Shown here piece after piece: positions 7,759 through 15,772 of a stretch of DNA of 64,000 bases (its first letter is position 1; each line of letters starts with the position of its first letter). Both the position numbers and the translations under genes were made by a program. The stretch is taken from NCBI GenBank assembly GCA_964428895.1, contig CAYRZU010000004.1:26581-90580 (forward strand). Reading direction: 5' to 3'. Source of the DNA: HyVt-337 sp964428895. GTDB taxonomy: Bacteria > Planctomycetota > Phycisphaerae > SM23-33. Below the pieces are notes generated by a model. That model saw only the letters and a list, made by a program, of their open reading frames with translations. It ran no database searches and was not told the DNA's origin.

Positions 7759-8715
7759 ATGAAGAAGATCGGCATCATTGGCTTGGGCAACATGGGCGTT
7801 CGCCGCCTGGAGAAGCTGGCGCAGTTTGAATCGGTGCGCATCGCGGCGCTCTCCACGCGCAACAAGCACGTGCTGGCCGAGCAGGCCGCCCATTGGCGCG
7901 TGCCCATGACGTCCACACGCTGGTCGGACATCACCGGCAAGGCCGGTCTCGACGCCGTCTGCATCTGCACGCCCAACGACTCGCACGCCGAGATCGCCAT
8001 CGCCGCCCTGCGAGCGGGCAAGGACGTGTTTGTCGAGTACCCCCTGGCGGTCACGCTGGAGCAGCTTGATGAATTGCAGGCCGTCGCCGAAAGCACCGGC
8101 CGCGTGTTGCACCTCGGCGCCACCACGCGCCTGGAAGACCAGCACGTATTCGTCCGCGAGCGCCTATCGCAATGGGGCGAGCCCATCGAGGCCCGCGGCG
8201 TGATGGCCTTGCCCTATGTGTGGAAGTGGACGACCGATCAAGCCGTGATGGGCTCGTATTTCTCGCTGGCCAACTATCACCAGGCCGACCAGTTCATCGA
8301 TTGGATCGGCCCGCCCAGTTGGGTTGCGGCCAGCTTGTGGCAGCGGGAGGAGGCCGGGAAGATCGCCGCCATCAGCGGCAGCATGTTCTTCGGCTACCAC
8401 AACGGCTGTAGTTGCCACGTTAACTACACCATGGGCGTGCCCTGCCAAGAAACGATCCTTCAGTTCGAACTGATCTGCACCGACGCCCGCATAACGTGGT
8501 TCGATCAGGTCCTCCGCGTCCAGAAACTCGACGGGGCCGCCGAGATCATCGACCTGCCCGAAACCGATTGCGTCATGCTCGACACCGAGCTGTTCGTTCA
8601 AAGGATCCTCGGCGAACTCCCCGCCCCGGACCTGACCGAGCAAGCCCTCCCCACACGCGTAGCTCTACTGGCTGAGCAATCCGCAGCCGAAGGCGGCGTG
8701 ACGCTGGCCGTGTAG
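7759..8715 (+). CDS. Gfo/Idh/MocA-family NAD(P)-dependent oxidoreductase
   Basis: The protein has 318 residues. The N-terminal Rossmann fold carries IGIIGLGNMGVRRL (GxGxxG) and the family strand AVCICTPNDSHAEIAIAALRAGKDVFVEYPLA. The usual EKP motif reads EYP here, so the catalytic Lys is replaced by Tyr, as is also the case in biliverdin reductases. A C-terminal alpha/beta domain with aromatic-rich strands follows. It starts 8 bases after parB and may share its transcript. The substrate is probably a sugar, cyclitol or tetrapyrrole-like compound, but this cannot be decided from sequence. Confidence 0.85.
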   Translation: MKKIGIIGLGNMGVRRLEKLAQFESVRIAALSTRNKHVLAEQAAHWRVPMTSTRWSDITGKAGLDAVCICTPNDSHAEIAIAALRAGKDVFVEYPLAVTLEQLDELQAVAESTGRVLHLGATTRLEDQHVFVRERLSQWGEPIEARGVMALPYVWKWTTDQAVMGSYFSLANYHQADQFIDWIGPPSWVAASLWQREEAGKIAAISGSMFFGYHNGCSCHVNYTMGVPCQETILQFELICTDARITWFDQVLRVQKLDGAAEIIDLPETDCVMLDTELFVQRILGELPAPDLTEQALPTRVALLAEQSAAEGGVTLAV

Positions 8716-8733
8716 TCGCTCGCCTAAGCGTCC

Positions 8734-9624
8734 TTAGTTTCCGGCCAACGTTTGCAGAACGCTGAACGTCGCTTGCGTGCCGTCCTTGCCGTGACCGAGG
8801 GCGGACGCCGCTTTCATGATTTGGGTTGCTAGGGCTGCGCCCGGTAGCGGGAGGGTGAGCTTGTCGGCGGCAGCCAAGGCGAGTTTGAGGTCCTTGAGTT
8901 GGTAATCGATGAAGAACCCCGGGGCGTAGTCGCCGGCCGCCATCTTCGCCCCGAGGTTGCTCAGGATCCAACTGCCCGCGGCGCCGCTGCTGACGGCCTG
9001 GAGCATCGCGTCAATGTCCACGCCGGAGGCCTTGGCCAAGCTGATCGCCTCGGACGCCGCCACCAAGTACAACGCGCCCAGGATCTGATTGCAGAGCTTG
9101 ACGGTGTAGCCGGCCCCGCTGGACCCGCAATAGGTGACGGTTCCGCCCATGGCGTCCAGCACGGGCAGGGCGGTATCGAAATCGCTCTTCTCGCCGCCGA
9201 CCATGATGCTGAGCGTGCCGGCCTTGGCGCCTACGTCGCCCCCAGAGATCGGCGCATCCAGGAAGCCGGCGCCCTTGGCCCGCAAGGCCTCGGCGCATTC
9301 GACCGCCACACCGGGCGAGACGGTGGAATGATCGACCACAATCAACCCCTCGCGCGCGCCGGCGATGATGCCGGTCGCTTCATCCAGCACGACCTGCCGC
9401 ACGTCGTCGTCGGCCGTCACGCAACTGCAGACGATGTCACTCGCAGCCGCCACAGCCGCCGGGCTGTCGGCCACGGCCGCGCCGGCCTCGACGAGTGCCG
9501 ACGTCTTGGCGGCAGTGCGGTTGAACACCGTCACACTGAGGCCCGCCTTCATGCAATTGGCCGCCATGGGCCCGCCCATAATGCCGGTCCCGACGAACCC
9601 CACGCGTAATGGTTGCTTGGTCAT
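8734..9624 (-). CDS. Beta-hydroxyacid dehydrogenase (3-hydroxyisobutyrate / tartronate semialdehyde reductase family)
   Basis: The protein has 296 residues from the ATG at 9624, which has GAGGAG upstream; an extended frame to 9696 is discarded. Family signatures are in order: Rossmann VGFVGTGIMGGPMA, substrate motif LDAPISGGDVGAKAGTLSIM, catalytic Lys in GAGYTVKLCNQIL, and a C-terminal helical domain. It would interconvert a 3-hydroxy acid and its semialdehyde with NAD(P). The gene is alone on the minus strand, convergent with the Gfo/Idh gene (18 bases apart) and divergent from the MscS gene. GarR, GlxR, MmsB and related enzymes cannot be told apart here. Confidence 0.88.
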   Translation of the reverse strand: MTKQPLRVGFVGTGIMGGPMAANCMKAGLSVTVFNRTAAKTSALVEAGAAVADSPAAVAAASDIVCSCVTADDDVRQVVLDEATGIIAGAREGLIVVDHSTVSPGVAVECAEALRAKGAGFLDAPISGGDVGAKAGTLSIMVGGEKSDFDTALPVLDAMGGTVTYCGSSGAGYTVKLCNQILGALYLVAASEAISLAKASGVDIDAMLQAVSSGAAGSWILSNLGAKMAAGDYAPGFFIDYQLKDLKLALAAADKLTLPLPGAALATQIMKAASALGHGKDGTQATFSVLQTLAGN

Positions 9625-9662
9625 GACAATCTCCTCGGTCGCGGATGATAGCCGTCGCGCCC

Positions 9663-9690
9663 TTGCATGACAACCGCAGGCCGTTAAGCT
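9663..9690 (+). promoter_or_regulatory. Candidate promoter of the MscS gene
   Basis: TTGCAT (9663-9668), 16 bases, then TAAGCT (9685-9690) lies about 60 bases before the MscS start codon in the divergent intergenic region. The match is moderate. Confidence 0.35.
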
Positions 9691-9749
9691 AGGCATTCGC
9701 GCCGCCCGTCGCGCCGGGCTCGGCGTAACAGAAGCCGGAGAAACAACTG

Positions 9750-10979
9750 ATGAGCGTAACGATTGTGCAATTGCTGCTGGCCCTGTCCCCGATCGCCCAA
9801 GTGGCGGACGCGCCGGCCACCCAGCCGACGACCCGAATCGCCGAGGCGGTCGAAGTCGACCCCGACGCGACCTGGCTGACCCAGGACATCTGGCTGGGCA
9901 ATGCTCCGTGGCAGTGGGGGGCGCTGCTGGCGGTGATCCTAGGCGGCATGATCATCGGCAAGCTAATTAGCTTCCTGTTGATCCGCCACGCCGACCACCT
10001 GGCCAACCGCCCCGGCTGGGAAGGACTGGAGACCACGTTCCGAGCGGCTGAACGCCCGGCCATTATGCTGTTTGTGGTGCTGGGCGTGTACCTGGTCCGC
10101 TACGTGATGAAGCTGGACGTGCCGATCAGCAATGCCGCAAACGCCCCCGAGCTGGGAGTGGTCTGGGGCCAGGCGGCCTCGGTGGCCATGTACCTGGGGC
10201 TGGCCTGGCTGATCTACCGCATGGTCGACGTGGTCGAACACTACCTCAGCAAGTGGGCCAACCGCACCGACACCAGTTTCGACGACCAACTCGTCCCGCT
10301 GGTCCGCAAAGCCCTGCGGGTGTTCGTGATCATCCTGCTGGTATTGTTCATCCTCAAGAACGTGATGGGCCGTGACATCAGCACGCTACTGGCCGGCTTG
10401 GGCTTGGGCGGCTTGGCCTTCGCCTTGGCGGCCAAGGACACCATCGCCAACCTGTTCGGCTCGGCCGTCGTCTTCACCGATCGGCCCTTCAAGGTCGGCG
10501 ACCGCATCGTGGTCGGCGGCTACGACGGCACGGTGGAAGAGGTGGGCTTCCGCTCCACCCGCATCCGCACGCTGATCGGGCACCTGGTCATCATCCCCAA
10601 CGCCACCATCGCTAACACCAACCTGGAGAACATTTCCGAGCGCGCCTACATCAAACGCTCCCTGGCCGTGACGGTCACTTACGACACCACCCCCGAGAAG
10701 ATTGACCGGGCCATCGCCATCATCAAGGACATGCTCGCCGCCCGCGCCGGGCATTTCCCCGAGGAAAAGCCCGGCCGCGCTCACTTCACCGAGTTCAACG
10801 CCGATAGCCTCAATATCGCCGTGACCTACTGGTATACGCCTCCGGAGTGGGAGGACTACCTCGCCTTTACCCACGAGTTCAACATGGAGTTGCTCCGCCG
10901 CTTCAACGAGGAAGGCATCGAATTCGCCTTCCCGACCCAGACGCTCTACCTTAAGAACGATGACGGCGAGAAAGGATAA
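9750..10979 (+). CDS. Mechanosensitive ion channel, MscS family
   Basis: The protein has 409 residues. A short N-terminal segment, possibly a signal (VQLLLALSPIAQVADA), precedes several membrane helices. The pore-lining helix is rich in Gly and Ala as in MscS (LLAGLGLGGLAFALAAKDTIANLFGS). It is followed by the beta domain with FKVGDRIVVGGYDGTVEEVGFRSTRIRT and an alpha/beta vestibule domain. GGAGAAA lies before the ATG. It would open on membrane tension to release solutes during hypo-osmotic shock. The next gene, a pseudopilin-like protein, starts 4 bases after the stop, so the two form an operon. Confidence 0.93.
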   Translation: MSVTIVQLLLALSPIAQVADAPATQPTTRIAEAVEVDPDATWLTQDIWLGNAPWQWGALLAVILGGMIIGKLISFLLIRHADHLANRPGWEGLETTFRAAERPAIMLFVVLGVYLVRYVMKLDVPISNAANAPELGVVWGQAASVAMYLGLAWLIYRMVDVVEHYLSKWANRTDTSFDDQLVPLVRKALRVFVIILLVLFILKNVMGRDISTLLAGLGLGGLAFALAAKDTIANLFGSAVVFTDRPFKVGDRIVVGGYDGTVEEVGFRSTRIRTLIGHLVIIPNATIANTNLENISERAYIKRSLAVTVTYDTTPEKIDRAIAIIKDMLAARAGHFPEEKPGRAHFTEFNADSLNIAVTYWYTPPEWEDYLAFTHEFNMELLRRFNEEGIEFAFPTQTLYLKNDDGEKG

Positions 10980-10982
10980 CCC

Positions 10983-11858
10983 ATGAGCGATTCGATCCCC
11001 CCAGCCCCGCCGGTTCAGCCCCCGCTCCCGGAAGCGCCGACGCCCAGCGGCGGCAGCGGCGCCAAACTGGCGATCATCATTGTGGCCTGTGTGGTCGGCG
11101 GCTTCGTTGCGATCGTGCTTCTACTGGCGGTCATGCTCATGCCCAACCTCAACCGGGCCCGAGGCCTGGCCCGCAAGGCCGCCTGCATGGCCAATCTCAA
11201 CGGCATCGGCAAGAGCGTGGTCCTGTATTCTGAGATCCAGCGCGGGCAATACCCGCTCATCCATCTCGCCGAGCGGGCCCCCAATGGCGCCAACAGCGCG
11301 CCCACCTCGGCCAACACCACCGACGCCGAACCCGACAGCGGCCAATGGCCCGAAGTCATGGGCGACAGCGCCATGCAAAACGTCTGGCTGCTGATTCATG
11401 AATCGCTGATCGTCGAGAGTGGCTTCCGCTGCCCGGCCGACATCGAATCCCAGAAGCGATTGGTCGTCGACCCTCGCGCCGCCAAGTACGGCTGGAACAG
11501 CCCCTTCAACTACTCCTACGGCATGCAGTGGCCCTATGAGACGGACGCGGCCGGCAAGGCCAACTCCGCGCCATTGTCCGATGCCCTCGACGGGCGTATG
11601 GTCATCTTCGCCGATCGGAACCCCGGCGGGCCCGTCGGCGCCACCCGTCGGCCCTCCAACCATCCCAAGCTCGGAACGGGCGTTCTGCTGGCCAGCGGAA
11701 CCGTGGAATGGATCGACAAGGGCTCCAGCGTCTTCACGACCAAATACGCCCGCCGCCTCCCGCTCGCCCCCGAGGAGATCTACGCCAACGGCGACGGCGC
11801 CCCCGGCGCCCTGCCCACCAGCGCCACCGACACCAGTATTTGCCTGAGCGGCCGATAA
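10983..11858 (+). CDS. Membrane-anchored pseudopilin-like protein (planctomycete type)
   Basis: The protein has 291 residues. A proline-rich cytoplasmic N-terminus (about 28 residues) leads to one hydrophobic helix (LAIIIVACVVGGFVAIVLLLAVML). The segment MPNLNRARGLARKAACMANL resembles the post-helix region of planctomycete pseudopilins, which read LNRAR...A...C..NL. There is no prepilin peptidase site (no GFTLxE). The C-terminal part (SNHPKLGTGVLLASGTVEWID) is like a weakened H-X9-DG region. It is joined to the MscS gene by a 3-base gap with GAAAGGA before its ATG. The role is unknown. Confidence 0.7.
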   Translation: MSDSIPPAPPVQPPLPEAPTPSGGSGAKLAIIIVACVVGGFVAIVLLLAVMLMPNLNRARGLARKAACMANLNGIGKSVVLYSEIQRGQYPLIHLAERAPNGANSAPTSANTTDAEPDSGQWPEVMGDSAMQNVWLLIHESLIVESGFRCPADIESQKRLVVDPRAAKYGWNSPFNYSYGMQWPYETDAAGKANSAPLSDALDGRMVIFADRNPGGPVGATRRPSNHPKLGTGVLLASGTVEWIDKGSSVFTTKYARRLPLAPEEIYANGDGAPGALPTSATDTSICLSGR

Positions 11859-11875
11859 CGCTCCCCGATTCCACG

Positions 11876-11894
11876 GGGCCAGGAAATCTGGTCC
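11876..11894 (+). terminator. Hairpin after the MscS operon
   Basis: GGGCCAG, loop GAAAT, CTGGTCC form a 7-pair stem with one G-U pair, 18 bases after the stop of the pseudopilin-like gene. No T-run follows, so it may be a processing or Rho-assisted end rather than a classic terminator. Confidence 0.35.
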
Positions 11895-11900
11895 TGAGGC

Positions 11901-11928
11901 TTGATATATCATATCATCTTGATATATT
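11901..11928 (+). promoter_or_regulatory. Promoter/operator of the arsR-type operon, apparently leaderless
   Basis: TTGATA (11901-11906), 16 bases, TATATT (11923-11928), with the ATG at 11935 only 6 bases after the -10 box. Transcription would start on or next to the start codon and there is no Shine-Dalgarno sequence. The element contains a direct repeat TTGATATAT (11901-11909 and 11919-11927) and a perfect palindrome TGATATATCA (11902-11911). It is strikingly AT-rich against its surroundings. This fits an operator for the ArsR-type protein it drives, giving autoregulation. Confidence 0.75.
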
Positions 11929-11934
11929 GATAGT

Positions 11935-12267
11935 ATGACTACTCAAGCGACTTCTCCTCGCGCCCTCCCGGAAGCATCCTTCGAGCGGATTGCTCCGGTG
12001 TTGCGGATTCTGGGCCACCCCGATCGGCTGCGGATTGTGGATCTGCTGATGCGCGAGCCGATCACCGTAGCCGACCTGGCCGATCGGCTGGACCTGGCGC
12101 CCAACGCGGTCAGCCAGCACCTGACCGGAATGATGGCCCACGAAATCGTCGCCCGCAGAAGGGACGGGCGATGTGTCTACTACAGCGTGGTCCACCCCGC
12201 TGCCCGCAGCTTGATGCAGTGCATGTACCGCAACGCCGGGCCCGGCAAGAAGGGCCGCAAGCGCTAG
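11935..12267 (+). CDS. ArsR/SmtB-family transcriptional repressor
   Basis: The protein has 110 residues with the winged helix-turn-helix of the family: LRILGHPDRLRIVDLL, then ITVADLADRLDLAPNAVSQHL as recognition region and wing RRRDGRCVYYSV. It holds two Cys, Cys80 in the wing and Cys96 in the last helix, which could form a disulfide or polysulfide switch. There is no classic ELCVCDL metal site. It heads an operon with a small membrane protein and a CoA-disulfide/persulfide reductase-rhodanese fusion, so the likely inducer is a sulfur species (persulfide or sulfide) rather than a metal. That is inference from context. Confidence 0.88.
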   Translation: MTTQATSPRALPEASFERIAPVLRILGHPDRLRIVDLLMREPITVADLADRLDLAPNAVSQHLTGMMAHEIVARRRDGRCVYYSVVHPAARSLMQCMYRNAGPGKKGRKR

Positions 12268-12271
12268 ACCC

Positions 12272-12451
12272 ATGGAAGACGTCTTCATCATCGCGCTGGG
12301 AGCCGGCCTGGGAGCGGCAGGGGGGCTGCTGCTGGGGCGCAGTTATGTCTGTCGGACCGGCGCCTGCCGGGCCAAACCGAACCTGATCTTCGCCACGCTC
12401 GCCGGGGCTGTCTTTGGGGCCGCGGTGGCGTGGTATTTCGCCAATCGCTAG
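12272..12451 (+). CDS. Small membrane protein, DUF6132-like (59 residues)
   Basis: ATG 12272 to TAG 12449-12451. Two hydrophobic helices (VFIIALGAGLGAAGGLLLG and LIFATLAGAVFGAAVAWYF) flank a short loop with CRTGAC, the layout of the DUF6132 small membrane proteins, which carry a Cys pair between two helices and are often found near rhodanese and thioredoxin genes. It lies 5 bases after the arsR stop and 14 bases before the reductase-rhodanese start, so it is part of that operon. It may present sulfane sulfur at the membrane, which is speculative. Confidence 0.75.
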   Translation: MEDVFIIALGAGLGAAGGLLLGRSYVCRTGACRAKPNLIFATLAGAVFGAAVAWYFANR

Positions 12452-12465
12452 AGGAATCGCCGAAA

Positions 12466-14157
12466 ATGTCTGAGCGAATCGTCATCGTCGGCGGCGTAGC
12501 CGCCGGAGCGTCGGCCGCCGCCAAGGCCCGCCGCATGAGTGAGGATGTTGAGATCGTGCTCTTCGAGGCCGGCCCGTACATCAGCTTCGCCAATTGCGGC
12601 CCGCCGTACCACGTTGGCGGCGAGATTGCCGATCGGGGCAAACTGTTCGTGGTCTCCGCCGACCAGTTCACCAAGCGATTCAACGTGGATGTCCGGGCCG
12701 AGACCACCGTCGCCGCCATCGACCCCAGCCGCAAGATCGTGATGTTCCAAAAGGCCAACGGCTCGACCGACCAGCTCACCTACGATCGGCTCCTATTGGC
12801 CACGGGAGCCGAGGCCATCCGCCCGCCGATTCCGGGTCTCGGGGCCGCGAACATCTTCACCGTCCGCAGCATCCCGGACGTCGACGCGATCATGGCCCGC
12901 TTGGCGACCGGGGAGCCCTCTCGCGCCGTTGTCATCGGCGGCGGCTACATCGGCCTGGAGACGGCCGAGCAACTGCTCCGCCGCGGCCTGGCGGTCACGG
13001 TGATCGAGATGGCCGACCAGTTGATGCTGGCGCTCGATCCGGAAATGGCCCAGCCGCTCCAGGCGGCGCTTCAGGCCGAAGGGGCCGAGGTGATCCTTTC
13101 GGACGCGGTCGCGGAGATCATTGAAGATGGTGGCCAATCCGTAGCTGTCACACGCGGCGGGCGGCGTGTGTCGTTCGATATCGGCATTCTGTCGGTCGGC
13201 GTTCGGCCGAACGTTCAACTCGCCCAACAGGCGGGGGTGGCTCTGGGCGAGACCGGGGCCATCGCCGTCGATGCCCTGCAGCGGACCTCCGACCCAGCCA
13301 TCTACGCCGCCGGCGACAACAGCGAAACCCGCCACCTCGTGCTCAATCGGCAGGTGAACATTCCTCTAGCAGGCCCGGCCAACAAGGCCGGTCGAGCGGC
13401 CGGGGCGAACATGGTGCTGGACCTCCAGGGCGTAGCCGACGATGACCCGCGGCGATTGAGCCTGGCCGGTGTGCTCGGCACGGCCGTGGTGCGCGTGGGC
13501 GGGGCCTCGGCCGCCTGCACGGGCCTGACCGAGCGGGCCCTGATCGCCGAGGGACTCGACTACGCCGTGGTCTATCTGCCCGGCCCGAACCATGCCAGCC
13601 ACTTCCCCGGGGCGCAGATGATGGCGCTGAAGATCCTGTTCGCCCCCGACACCGGCCGACTGCTCGGGGTCCAGGCCGTCGGCGGAGAGGGTGTGGACAA
13701 ACGCGTCGACGTGGTTGCCACGGCCATCGCCGGCGCGCTGACCATCGACGACCTGGGACAGCTCGACCTGTGCTACGCCCCGCCGTTCGGCTCGGCCAAG
13801 GATGTGGCCATTCAGGCGGGCTTCGCCGGGGCCAACACGCGTCGCGGCCTCATGCCGGCGATGACGCCGACGGAACTACTGGACGAATTGGCCGGCCCGA
13901 CGCCGCCGACCGTGCTGGACGTCCGTACCGACGCGGAGTTCGCCAAGGGCCATCTCGACGGCACCCTGCACGTGCCGGTCGACGACATCCGCAGCCGCCT
14001 GGACGAAATCCCCGCCGACAAGCCACTGGCCGTTCACTGTGCGGCCGGATATCGTAGTTACCTCGCTCAGCGGATCTTGATGAACCATGGGCGCGACAAC
14101 GTCCGCAACGTGCTGGGCGGGTACACCATGATTCAACGCACCCAAGCCGCCCGATAG
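12466..14157 (+). CDS. CoA-disulfide / persulfide reductase with C-terminal rhodanese domain
   Basis: The protein has 563 residues. It has an FAD site at the N-terminus (IVIVGGVAAGASAAAKARR), the single redox Cys44 in SFANCGPPY as in CoA-disulfide reductases, an NAD(P)H-binding GGGYIGLETAEQL, and the FAD-binding IYAAGDNSE. A rhodanese domain covers about 470-555, with DVRTDAEFAKGHL and active Cys525 (VHCAAGYRS). Such fusions reduce CoA- or protein-persulfides with NADH. The ATG at 12466 has GAGGAA upstream and follows the typical N-terminus; an earlier in-frame GTG is rejected. It is the last gene of the arsR-type operon. Confidence 0.92.
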   Translation: MSERIVIVGGVAAGASAAAKARRMSEDVEIVLFEAGPYISFANCGPPYHVGGEIADRGKLFVVSADQFTKRFNVDVRAETTVAAIDPSRKIVMFQKANGSTDQLTYDRLLLATGAEAIRPPIPGLGAANIFTVRSIPDVDAIMARLATGEPSRAVVIGGGYIGLETAEQLLRRGLAVTVIEMADQLMLALDPEMAQPLQAALQAEGAEVILSDAVAEIIEDGGQSVAVTRGGRRVSFDIGILSVGVRPNVQLAQQAGVALGETGAIAVDALQRTSDPAIYAAGDNSETRHLVLNRQVNIPLAGPANKAGRAAGANMVLDLQGVADDDPRRLSLAGVLGTAVVRVGGASAACTGLTERALIAEGLDYAVVYLPGPNHASHFPGAQMMALKILFAPDTGRLLGVQAVGGEGVDKRVDVVATAIAGALTIDDLGQLDLCYAPPFGSAKDVAIQAGFAGANTRRGLMPAMTPTELLDELAGPTPPTVLDVRTDAEFAKGHLDGTLHVPVDDIRSRLDEIPADKPLAVHCAAGYRSYLAQRILMNHGRDNVRNVLGGYTMIQRTQAAR

Positions 14158-14194
14158 CGGCCGACCGACATTTCTGAAAACGCGAACGCCCCGA

Positions 14195-15766
14195 ATGACC
14201 GACTTGCGCCGATCATCTCCTGACAGCCTCGACGTCGCCCGCGAGGCCTTCGCAGGCCTGGCCCGCCCCTGGAGCCTGTGGCTGATCCTGGGCATCCAGG
14301 CGGCGCTGCTGGTATTCCACCTGACGTCCTCCTGGCACGCCGGGCCGGACAGCGCCCTGTATATGGGCCTGGCGCGGTCGCTCGCGACCGGCGCCGGTTA
14401 CGTGTTCAACTACGAGCCGCACGTCATGGTCCCGCCGCTGTTCCCGGTGTTCCTGGCTGGGCTGGGCCAGGTCGCCGGCTCGTCGTACCTGATCTATAAC
14501 ATCACCCAGATCGTCTTGGCGTTGGCCTGCACGCCGGTGGCGTTTTGGATGCTGCGTCAGTCGTTCGGGAAAGACCTGGCCGTGGCCGGCACGACGATGT
14601 TCGCGCTGAACCTGGTGTTGTGGAAGGCGGCCTCGATGATCATCAGCGACGTGCTGTTCACGCTGCTGGCGTTCGTGGCCATGGGCGCGGTTATTCACGC
14701 CGCCCGCGGCGGGCGGTGGCGGTGGCCAGTCGCAATGGCGGCGGCTATCGCCGTGGCGGCGGCCTCCCTGACGCGGACCAACGGGCTGGTGATGGCCCCG
14801 GCCGCGGCATTGGCGCTATGGCTGGGCTGGCGCGGGCGACCGTGGGCCGAGCGTCTGGCGGTCGCGGCCGCATTTGCCGCCGTCGCCTTCGGGCCGATGG
14901 TCTGGTGGACCCGCTATGCCGCCTCGGTCCAATCCGGAGAGGGCGGGACGTACCTAGCGGCCTCTCACCTGGCCAGGCCTCTCGGCCAGATGCTGCCGGC
15001 CATGGCCCGCAACGTCTTTCACGAAACCGTCACCGAGACCTCCAACACCTTCGCGGGCTTTTCCGACGTGCCGATCGGCCTGAACTTCCTGGCGCCTATC
15101 GCCATCGGCGTCGGCTGTGCGGTCAGCCTTCGCCGGCGCGAGGTCCTGTTCCCGGTGACCATTCTGCTGATGGTCGCCTTGCTGGCGACCGTACCCGGCA
15201 TCCGCGCCCGCTATCTTCTGTTCGTGCTGCCCGCGGCGACGGTGCTGCTGATCGTGGGTGTTGCCGCCGTGGTGCGGCAGATCGCCCGCGAGCGCCACGT
15301 GAATGCCCGCGTCTTGGGCGCGGCCTTGATAACGGCCCTGGCGGTAATGGTAGCCGGCAACGTCATCCACACCGTGGACAAGGGCATCAGCTACCGCAAG
15401 GGCACCACCCCGAACGCCTCGCGCCTGGAACGGGACCAAGGTTGGTTCGTCGCCGGCCAGTACATCGCCGATCACCACACGGGTGATCGCCCGCCCGTGG
15501 TGCTGACGCGACAGGCCAGCGTGGTCCACTACCTCACCGGCGCCAAGACTCACAACCTCAAGCAACGTCGCGCTATGACGCAGGTGGATTTCGAGCATCG
15601 GATCGACCAGGCCAGGCCGCAATGGCTCTTGGCTGAACCCGACGAGCCCCGTACCGCTCTGGCGCGGCGCGCGTTCGAAGCTCTGGGCGTAGAGCTTCTG
15701 GACGTTGGAGGCGCCACCGGCACGAACGACATCGTCTTGTGGCAAGCGTTCTACCCGCCCGGCTAG
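14195..15766 (+). CDS. GT-C fold membrane glycosyltransferase (PMT/ArnT, GT39/83-like)
   Basis: The protein has 523 residues with about 10 hydrophobic helices. The first periplasmic loop holds the acidic motif AGPDSALYMGLARSLATGAGY, characteristic of lipid-phosphate-sugar-dependent GT-C enzymes, and the soluble C-terminal tail (about 400-523) is periplasmic. It would move a sugar from a polyprenyl-phosphate donor to a lipid, glycan or protein. It converges on the asparagine synthetase gene, with stop codons overlapping in one CTAG. The GT2 enzyme at 17.6 kb is of the type that makes polyprenyl-phosphate sugars and may supply its donor. Confidence 0.85.
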   Translation: MTDLRRSSPDSLDVAREAFAGLARPWSLWLILGIQAALLVFHLTSSWHAGPDSALYMGLARSLATGAGYVFNYEPHVMVPPLFPVFLAGLGQVAGSSYLIYNITQIVLALACTPVAFWMLRQSFGKDLAVAGTTMFALNLVLWKAASMIISDVLFTLLAFVAMGAVIHAARGGRWRWPVAMAAAIAVAAASLTRTNGLVMAPAAALALWLGWRGRPWAERLAVAAAFAAVAFGPMVWWTRYAASVQSGEGGTYLAASHLARPLGQMLPAMARNVFHETVTETSNTFAGFSDVPIGLNFLAPIAIGVGCAVSLRRREVLFPVTILLMVALLATVPGIRARYLLFVLPAATVLLIVGVAAVVRQIARERHVNARVLGAALITALAVMVAGNVIHTVDKGISYRKGTTPNASRLERDQGWFVAGQYIADHHTGDRPPVVLTRQASVVHYLTGAKTHNLKQRRAMTQVDFEHRIDQARPQWLLAEPDEPRTALARRAFEALGVELLDVGGATGTNDIVLWQAFYPPG

Positions 15767-15772
15767 CCGGGC
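15757..15772. terminator. 16-base palindrome over two convergent stop codons
   Basis: GCCCGGCTAGCCGGGC is a perfect palindrome that can fold as a 6-pair stem with a CTAG loop. The central CTAG supplies the TAG stop of both the plus-strand glycosyltransferase and the minus-strand asparagine synthetase. It may act as a short bidirectional terminator, though no T-runs flank it. Confidence 0.5.
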
